From Myxococcus landrumus (GTDB lineage Bacteria > Myxococcota > Myxococcia > Myxococcales > Myxococcaceae), in NCBI RefSeq assembly GCF_017301635.1, contig NZ_CP071091.1:9168501-9232500 (forward strand): a stretch of 64,000 bases of DNA. Direction: 5' to 3'. The notes beneath the pieces were generated by a model. It had not been told where the DNA came from. It did not search any database and worked only from the letters and a program-made list of their open reading frames with translations. Made by a program: the position numbers and the translations under genes. Shown piece after piece: positions 36,165 to 44,600 of the stretch. The number at the start of each line of letters is the position of its first letter. The stretch's first letter is position 1.

Positions 36165-37022
36165 ATGGCCTTTGGTCGAAACAAGAACCGCCGACGTCAG
36201 GACGCCGCCCAGCGAAACGAGGCGGTCAAAGGCGCGGTGCGTTCGAAGGGACCGGGCGTGATGAAGGTGCTGGCGCTGACGCTGGCGACGGGCCTGTTGG
36301 TGTGGGGTGGGGTGGAGCTGCGGCGCTGGGCGCTCCAGTCTCCGCGGTTCGAACTGGCGGCGGTGTCGTTCTCCGGCCTGCAGCGCGCCTCGCGCGTGGA
36401 GTTGCTGCGGCTGGCGGCGCTGACGAAGGGGCAGAACCTGTGGGCGTTGGACGTGGGGGCGCTGGAGCGCACCATGCTTCAGCACCCGTGGGTGAAGAAG
36501 GTGGAGGTGACTCGGCGTTTCCCCAACCGCGTGTCGGTCGCGGTGACGGAGCACGTGCCGGAGGCACTGGCGGTGCTGGGCGAGCTGTACGTGCTGGACG
36601 AGGAGGGCGAGCCCTTCAAGCGGGTGACGCCAGGGGATGGACTGGACCTGCCGCTCGTCACCGGGGTGGACCGGGAGGGCTACGTGGCGGACCCGGAGCA
36701 GGCGCGCCAGCGGTTCCAGGCAGCGCTGGAAGTGGCTCGGGCGTACACGAAGGAGGCGGTGGCGGGCAAGCCCGAGCGGCTGTCCGAGGTCCGGATGGAA
36801 GGGCGGGACGTGACGCTGGTGGCGGCTTCCGGTCAGGAAGTGCGCCTAGGCGAAGGAGATTCTGAGGTCAAGCTGCAGCGGTTGGCCCGTGTCCGGCGCG
36901 AACTGGGCGCCAGGGGGCTTGCAGCGGAGATCATTCACCTGGATAACCGGGCCCGGCCCGGTTGGGTGGCGGTGAAGATTTCGAGCCCCGTGTCCGAGAG
37001 GAACGGGAGCGCGAAGCAGTAA
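36165..37022 (+). CDS. ftsQ: cell division protein FtsQ
   Basis: A 285-residue bitopic divisome protein. A basic cytoplasmic tail (FGRNKNRRRQ) precedes one membrane helix (about 40–57, VLALTLATGLLVWGGV) and the POTRA domain (FELAAVSFSGLQRASRVELLRLAALTKGQNLWALD). The FtsQ beta domain follows (HPWVKKVEVTRRFPNRVSVAVTEHVPEALAVL). It links FtsA/FtsK to the FtsL–FtsB complex. ATG 36165 is chosen because the conserved basic tail starts there; the ribosome site is poor. A 136-bp gap after ddl holds arms GCGCCCC (36032–36038) and GGGGCGC (36081–36087), possibly an internal regulatory structure. Confidence 0.9.
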   Translation: MAFGRNKNRRRQDAAQRNEAVKGAVRSKGPGVMKVLALTLATGLLVWGGVELRRWALQSPRFELAAVSFSGLQRASRVELLRLAALTKGQNLWALDVGALERTMLQHPWVKKVEVTRRFPNRVSVAVTEHVPEALAVLGELYVLDEEGEPFKRVTPGDGLDLPLVTGVDREGYVADPEQARQRFQAALEVARAYTKEAVAGKPERLSEVRMEGRDVTLVAASGQEVRLGEGDSEVKLQRLARVRRELGARGLAAEIIHLDNRARPGWVAVKISSPVSERNGSAKQ

Positions 37023-37066
37023 GAGGACGCCCCTTTCACGAGAGTGGGGGGCCTGGGAGGGTTGTC

Positions 37067-38299
37067 ATGGCGAAGCAGAAGTCGGGGGAGATTATTGTCG
37101 GCCTCGACATCGGCACGACGAAGATTTGCGCCATCGTCGGGGAGCTGACCGACAGCGGTATCGACATCATCGGTATCGGGACGCATCCGTCGAAGGGGCT
37201 GCGTAAGGGCGTGGTGGTCAACATCGAGGCGACCGTCTCCTCCATCCGCCGCGCGATTGAAGAAGCGGAGCTGATGGCGGGCGCCGAGATTTCCCATGTC
37301 TACACGGGCATCGCCGGTGGCCACATCAAGGGCTTCAATTCCCAAGGCATCGTCGCGGTGAAGGACAAGGAGGTCCGCGAGGCGGACATCGCCCGAGTCA
37401 TCGACGCGGCCAAGGCGGTGGCCATTCCCCTGGACCGGGAAGTCATCCACGTGCTGCCCCAGGAGTTCATCATCGATGACCAGGGCGGCATCAAGGAGCC
37501 CCTGGGCATGGCGGGCGTGCGCCTGGAGGCCAAGGTGCACATCGTCACGGGCGCCGTCTCCAGCGCGCAGAACATCGTCAAGTGCGCGAACCGGACGGGC
37601 CTGAATGTTTCAGACATCGTCCTGCAGCCCCTGGCGAGCGCCGAGGCGGTGCTGGGCGACGACGAGAAGGAGCTGGGTGTCTGTCTCGTCGACATCGGCG
37701 GCGGCACCACGGACATCGCCATCTTCTCGGGCGGCTCCATCGTTCACACGGCGGTGATTGCACTGGGTGGCAACAACCTCACCAGTGATATTGCCATCGG
37801 GTTGCGCACGCCGGCCCACGAGGCCGAGCGCATCAAGCAGAAGTACGGCTGCGCGCTGGCGTCGCTCATCAACAAGGACGACACGCTGGAAGTGCCGAGC
37901 GTGGGCGGGCGTCAGCCTCGCGTCCTCGGGCGGCAGATTCTCTGCGAGATTCTGGAGCCGCGCGTCGAGGAGATCTTCCAACTGGTGCACCGCGAGATCC
38001 AGAAGTGCGGCTACGAGGACCTGCTGGCCTCGGGCGTGGTGATTACCGGTGGCTCCACGCTGCTGGCGGGCATGCCGGAGCTGGCCGAGGAAGTGCTCGG
38101 GTTGCCGGTGCGTCGGGGCATGCCGCGCGGCATCGGCGGTCTGGTGGACGTGGTGAAGAGCCCGATGTACGCGACGGGCGTGGGCCTGGTCGTCTACGGC
38201 GCCAAGCACCTGGACCGGCGGATGTTCCGCATCCGTGAGGAGAACGTGTACAAGAAGGTGAAGGGCCGCATGCGCGAGTGGCTCGAGGAAATCTTCTAG
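37067..38299 (+). CDS. ftsA: cell division protein FtsA
   Basis: A 410-residue actin-like ATPase that tethers FtsZ to the membrane. Motifs are IIVGLDIGTTKICAIVGEL (phosphate 1), the SHS2/1C domain (SHVYTGIAGGHIKGFNSQG), VCLVDIGGGTTDIAIFSGG (phosphate 2) and VVITGGSTLLAGMPELAEEVLG (adenosine). The C-terminus KKVKGRMREWLEEIF forms the amphipathic membrane helix. It ends the main dcw transcript: a strong terminator lies 39 bp after the stop, and ftsZ does not follow directly as it does in many bacteria. Confidence 0.97.
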   Translation: MAKQKSGEIIVGLDIGTTKICAIVGELTDSGIDIIGIGTHPSKGLRKGVVVNIEATVSSIRRAIEEAELMAGAEISHVYTGIAGGHIKGFNSQGIVAVKDKEVREADIARVIDAAKAVAIPLDREVIHVLPQEFIIDDQGGIKEPLGMAGVRLEAKVHIVTGAVSSAQNIVKCANRTGLNVSDIVLQPLASAEAVLGDDEKELGVCLVDIGGGTTDIAIFSGGSIVHTAVIALGGNNLTSDIAIGLRTPAHEAERIKQKYGCALASLINKDDTLEVPSVGGRQPRVLGRQILCEILEPRVEEIFQLVHREIQKCGYEDLLASGVVITGGSTLLAGMPELAEEVLGLPVRRGMPRGIGGLVDVVKSPMYATGVGLVVYGAKHLDRRMFRIREENVYKKVKGRMREWLEEIF

Positions 38300-38337
38300 C
38301 GCCGCGAGGACGCGACAGCGTTCCGGTGCAACGCGAG

Positions 38338-38372
38338 GGGCCCTTCCATCTGGAGGGGCCCTTCTGCTTTTT
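38338..38372 (+). terminator. intrinsic terminator after ftsA
   Basis: GGGCCCTTCC (38338–38347), loop ATCT and GGAGGGGCCC (38352–38361) form a 10-bp stem with one wobble pair, followed by TTCTGCTTTTT. This is the clearest rho-independent terminator in the dcw region and separates ftsA from the next gene. Confidence 0.85.
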
Positions 38373-38669
38373 GGACGCAGTGCGCCATGGGTTTGATGGG
38401 CCGGGGGGCCCGGGCTGACGCGTCAGGGCGGGTGCGCTTCCCCGGATTGACGGGTCAATGGAGCCCAGAACGGGCGTTGGCTGGGGGGACAAAGGATCCG
38501 GTTTCCGGAATCTGGATCCGTGATTCGGATCCTCGGGCGGAAAGGTCCGGGAGTTGGCGCGACAACGTCCCGGAAGGATGTGCGCCGATAACTGGACGAG
38601 CACTGGCGCCGGGATTGCTATGTGCACTTCCAGCCGCCGGCATTTCCCTCTCCGTGTGGCGCAAGTCCT
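38373..38669. promoter_or_regulatory. leader of the giant adhesin–OmpA gene, with palindrome cluster
   Basis: No convincing coding frame was seen here. At 38494–38532 the hexamer GGATCC occurs three times (38494, 38514, 38527). Two perfect hairpins are also present: TCCGG-TTT-CCGGA (38497–38509) and GGATCCG-TGATT-CGGATCC (38514–38532). The density of symmetric elements suggests an operator region or a structured leader. No sigma-70 promoter stood out. An in-frame ATG at 38622 lies upstream of the chosen start of the next gene. Confidence 0.45.
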
Positions 38670-41600
38670 ATGAATCCGAACTTACAATCTCCAGATTCGC
38701 TCGATGTGGCACGGAGTGTACGGGCCCGGTTGCCCGTCGCGGCGCTGCTGGCGGTCCTGTGCACCGCGTTGATGGCACCTGCCGCCGCCCGGGCCGAGGC
38801 CGACACGTTCCACCTGGGTGACGGCTCGGATGGGGCCCTCACTGTCAACGCGCCGGACACGACCATCAACACCTACACACGGGTGACGGCCGCGGTTCCC
38901 CCGGCCCAGAACTTCGTGAACGTCGCTTCGACGACGGGCTTCGCCTTGGGCGACCTGGTGCTGGTGTTCCAGACCGCGGGATTGACGGCGCCGGCCTCGG
39001 GCAGCCAGGCGCCCGTGGACCTGAACCTCGCGGCGAACATCGGGGTGGGGCGCTGGGAGTTTGCTCGCGTCTCGGCTCTGACGGCCACGCGCCTCACCTT
39101 CTCGGCTCCGCTCACGGTGCCCTTCGCGGCCAACGCGACGCAGGCCATCCGGGTTCCCGAGTACACGACGGTGACGGTGAACGCGGCGGGCAGCATCATC
39201 GCCCAGCCCTGGGACGGACAGGTGGGTGGTGTCGTCATCTTCCTTGCCCGCAATGGCGTGACGAACGCGGGCTCCATCTCCGCGAGTGGCGCGGGTTTCC
39301 GTGGTGGCGTCTTCGCCAACGGCGACGGCGATAGCTGCACGGGGGTGAACCAGGGCTATCCGGGCGGTGCGCCGAAGGGCGAGGGCGTGGTGCTGGCCGC
39401 CTATGACACCGAATTCCCGTTTGCTGCCAGCACGACGGGTTACGGCAACATCGCGAACGGTGCGGGCGGTGGCATCTGCCACAACTCAGGTGGCGGTGGT
39501 GGTGGTAGCGCGGGCGCGGGCGGCAAGGGTGGTCGCACCTGGAGCGGTGACGCTCCTCCGTCGCGTGACGTGGGTGGTCGAGGTGGTACGCAGATGAACT
39601 TCACCGCCGTGAACCACCTGCTGTTTGGTGGTGGTGGTGGTGCGGGACACAGCAACGATGACTTCGGCGGTGGGGGCAGTGCGGCGGGTGGCATCGTGTT
39701 CATCCGTGCGGCGTCGCTGTCGGGGGCGGGAACCATTTCCTCCAATGGTCTGGCGGGCCTGAATACCAGCGGAGTCGGGAACGACGCGGCGGGCGGTGGC
39801 GGCGCGGGTGGCACCCTCTACCTGCGCTTCACTGGGAACCTGACCTGCAACGCGAACCAGGTTTCCGCGCGCGGTGGAAACGGTGGCAGCACCGTCTACG
39901 CCCAGCACGGGACGGGTGGTGGTGGCGGTGGCGGTCGTGTGTTGCTCCAAGGCAGCACCGTGGCCTGCTCGCCCAGTGTCTCGGGCGGTACGCCGGGAAC
40001 CCAAGCCGATGCGGCGGCTGTGGATGGACCCTCCTACGGAGCCATCGCGGGCAGCCCGGGCATTGTCGAGCCCATCGCGGGTGGTTTCGAGACGCCGACC
40101 GCGCCGACCGTGGTGACGCCGGCCAACGGCTCCACCACGGGCGTGCGTCCTCCCATCTCGGGTACGGCGACTCCCAACTCCACGGTCATCATCTACGTGG
40201 ACGGGGCGGAGCTGGCCCGGGTCCCGGCGGATGCTGCGGGGAACTACACGTACACGCCGGTCGCGGACCTGACGGTGGGTGGGCACACGGTGAGCGCCAT
40301 CTCCGTGTTGAACGGCGCGAGCAGCGTTCGCAGCAACACCAACACGTTCACGGTGCAGAACTCGCTGGCCCCTCCGGTCATTGTCAGCCCGGCGAACAAC
40401 GCGGTGCTGACGACGGCGCCGACGCAAATCACTGGTACGGCGCCCGCTGGCGCGACGGAAGTGGTCGTGACGCTCAATGGCGTGACGTACCCGGCGACGA
40501 CGGTGACGGGTGGCAACTGGACCTTCACGATTCCCATCCCCGTTCCGGACGGCGTCTACACCGTGTCGGTGGTCGCGCGTGACGCGACTCGCACGAGCTC
40601 TCCGACGAACTCCACCTTCACGGTGGATACGCAGACGAACGTCAGTGTCACGACGCCGGCGGAAGGCGCGGTGCTGACGAACGGCGTGGTGACCTATGCG
40701 GGCACGGCGGAGCCGGGCGCCACGGTGACGGTGACCGTGGACGGCACGACCGTCGGGACGGTGACCGCGAACGCGGGTGGCAACTGGTCCCTGCCGGTGG
40801 CAGCGCCGCTGGCGAATGGGCCGCACTCGGTGACGGCCACGGCGGAGGACACCGCTGGCAACACCGCGACGGACACGAACAACTTCACGGTGGACACGGG
40901 AACCTTCGTCAGTGTCACGACGCCCGCGGAGGGCGCGGTGCTGCCGAGCGGCGTGGTGACGTACTCGGGTACGGCGGAGCCGGGCGCCACGGTGACGGTG
41001 ACCGTGGACGGCAACGTCGTAGGGACGGTGACCGCGAACGCGGGTGGCGACTGGTCCCTGCCGGTGGCCGCGTCGCTGGCGGATGGTCAGCACTCGGTGA
41101 CGGCGACGGCGCAGGACATCTCGGGCAACACCGCGACGGACACGAACAACTTCGCGGTGGACACGGGGACCTCCGTCAGCGTGACGACGCCCGCAGAGGG
41201 CGCGGTGCTGACGAACGGCGTGGTGACGTATGCGGGCACGGCGGAGCCTGGCGCCACGGTGACGGTGACCGTGGACGGCGCCCTGGTGGGCACGGTGACG
41301 GCGGCGGCGAACGGAAGCTGGTCGTTGCCGGTGCCTGCGCCGCTGGCGGATGGCGCGCACTCGGTGACGGCGACGGCGGATGACGGCCGGGGCCACGTCG
41401 CTTCGGACACGAATGCCTTCACGGTGGATGCTCAGACGGCGGTGAGCATCTCGGGTCCGGCGGAAGGTTCGACGCTGACGAACCCGGTGGTGACGTACAC
41501 GGGTACGGCGGAGCCGGGTGCCACGGTGACGATCTCCGTGGATGGCACGGTGGTGGACACGGTGACCGCGGGCCCGGATGGCTCCTGGTCGCTGCCGGTG

Positions 41601-44600
41601 GCCACGCCGCTGGCGGATGGTCCGCACACGGTGACGGCCTCCTCGCGAGACACGAACGGCAACACCGCGACGGACACGAACACCTTCACGGTGGATTCGG
41701 GGACGGCGGTGAGCATCTCGACGCCGGCGGATGGCTCGGTCATCACCAACGGCGCGGTGACGTACACGGGCACGGCGGAGCCGGGTGCCACGGTGACGGT
41801 GACCGTGGACGGCAACCTCGTGGGCACGACGACCGCGGCGGCGAATGGCACCTGGACGGTGCCGGGTGTCTCGTCACTGGGTGACGGGCCGCACTCGGTG
41901 ACGGCCACGGCGGAGGACTCCGCGGGCAACACCGCGACGGACACGAACGCCTTCACGGTGGACACGACGACGGCGGTGAGCATCACGACGCCCGTGGATG
42001 GCTCGGTCATCAACGACGCGGTGGTGACGTACACGGGTACGGCGGAGCCGGGCGCCACGGTGACGGTGACCGTGGACGGCACGGTGGTGGGCACGACGAC
42101 GGCGGCGGCGAACGGAAGCTGGAGTGTTCCGGGCATCGCGACGCTGGGCGAGGGCCCGCACTCGGTGACCGCGACGGCGGAAGACGAGGCTGGCAACACC
42201 GCGACGGACACGAACAACTTCACGGTGAACACGCAGACGTCGGTGAGCATCACGACGCCGGCGGAAGGCGCGGTGCTGACGAGCGGTGTGGTGACGTACA
42301 CGGGTACCGCGGAGGCGGGTTCCACGGTGACGGTGAGCGTGGACGGCAACGTCGTCGGGACGGTGACGGCGCAGCCGGATGGCTCGTGGTCCTTGCCGGT
42401 TCTCGCGACGCTGGCGGATGGCGCGCACTCCGTGACGGCCACGGCCGATGACGGAAACGGCAACACCGCCTCGGATACGAACACCTTCCGGGTGGATACG
42501 CAGACCACGGTGACCATCACCACTCCGACGGACGGCGCGGTGCTGACCGATGGCTCGGTGACGTACACGGGTACGGCGGAGCCGGGCGCCACGGTGACGG
42601 TGAGCGTGGACGGCACGGTCATCGGGACGGTGGTTGCGTCGTCGGATGGCAACTGGATGCTGCCGGGGCCCTCGGTGCTGGCGGATGGTTCTCACGCCGT
42701 GACAGCCACGGTGGAGGACGATGCTGGCAACACCGCGACGGACACGAACGCCTTCCGCGTGGATACGAGCACGTCGGTGGACATCACCGGTCCGACGGAG
42801 GGTGCGGTGCTGACGAACGGCGTGGTGACGTACACGGGGACGGCCGAGGCGGGTGCCACGGTGACGGTCCAGGTGGACGGCGCCACGGTGGGCACGGTGA
42901 CGGCGGCGCCGGATGGCACCTGGTCGTTGCCTGTGGCGGCGCGGCTGCTCGACGGGGCTCACACGGTGGTTGCGACCGCCGAGGACTCCTCGGGCAACAC
43001 GGCCACGGACACGGTGAACTTCTCCGTGGACACGGTGCCGGACACGCAGATCACGCTGAACCCGCCGGCGGCCTCGACCACCGCGAGCGCGCGGTTCGAC
43101 TTCGTCTCGACCTCCGGCGACGTGCGCGACACCTTCGAGTGCTCGCTCGATGGCGCCGCCTTCACGGCCTGCACGGGGCCCATCGACTACGCGAACCTGG
43201 CGCAGGGGAACCACACCTTCCAGGTCCGCGCGGTGGACTTCGATGGTGACGTGGACGCCACGCCCGCGAGCTTCGCGTGGACCATCAACATCACCGTCGA
43301 CACCGACGGCGATGGCCTGACTGACGAGGACGAGGTGACGCGCGGCACGGACCCGACCAACCCCGACACGGACGGCGACGGCATCACGGATGGTGTCGAG
43401 GTGACCGTGGGCGGGACGGATCCGCTCGACGACGACACGGACAACGACGGTCTGCTCGACGGCACCGAGGACAAGGACCACGACGGCGTTGTCGACCCGG
43501 GCGAGACGAGCCCCGTGTTGGCGGACACCGACGGTGACGGCGTGCAGGACGGCACGGAGCTGGGCATCACGCAGCCCGAGGGTTCGGACACCGACACCAC
43601 GGTCTTCATCCCGGATGCGGACCCGACGACCACGACGGACCCGCTCAATGTCGACACGGATGGTGGCAGCGTGCGTGACGGCATCGAGGACGCCAACCAC
43701 AACGGCCGCGTGGACCCGGGCGAGACCGACCCGAAGGTCGCCGCGGACGACAAGGACTCCGACCTGGACGGCATCGACGACGAGACTGAAATCGAGCTGG
43801 GTCTGGATCCTCGTGACCCCGACACGGACGATGACGGCGTGCCCGACGGTCAGGACGGCATCACCGACACGGATGGGGACGGCCGCATCGACGCGAACGA
43901 CCCCGACAGCGACAACGATGGCGTGAACGACGGCACGGAGCGCGGCGTCACGCGCGAGACGGCGCCTCCGGGCACCAACGTCGACTCGCCCAACTTCGTG
44001 CCGGACGCGGACCCGTCCACCACCACCGACCCGAAGCGGGCGGACACGGATGGGGACGGCCTCAAGGACGGTGAGGAGGACGCGGACCACAACGGCCGCG
44101 TGGATGCCACGGAGACCAACCCGAACGACGCCGACACGGATGACGACGCGCTGCCGGATGGCGTGGAAGTCCGGGGCTCCAATGCGACCAACCCCCTCAA
44201 CCCGGACACGGATGGGGATGGCCTCAAGGACGGTGCCGAGGACGCGAACCACAACGGTGGTGTCGACAACGGCGAGACGGACCCGAACGACCGCGACACC
44301 GACCGCGGTGGTGCGAGCGACGGGGAAGAGGTCACCGGAGGCTCGAACCCGCTCAACGGCAATGACGACTTCGTCGTCGTCGGTCGTGGCTGCAGCACGG
44401 GCGGGGCGGGGACCTTCGCGCCGCTGGCGCTGCTGCTCCTGGCGGTCCCGATGATGCGCCGCTTTCGCCGCGCGACGGAGCGTTCGTCGCGGGGCCTGGC
44501 GGCGGGCGTCGCCGGGGGCCTGGCCCTCGGTGGAATGATGGTGGCTCAGCCCGCGCAGGCGCAGGTGGTGGCGCCCTCGGGGGCGTCGCAGTCCATCGAC

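Noticed and set aside
40631-43033. CRISPR-like or transposon-like repeat array
   Set aside because: The repeats are 267 bp, contiguous, in frame, without spacers, and encode Ig-like units, so they are a protein repeat.
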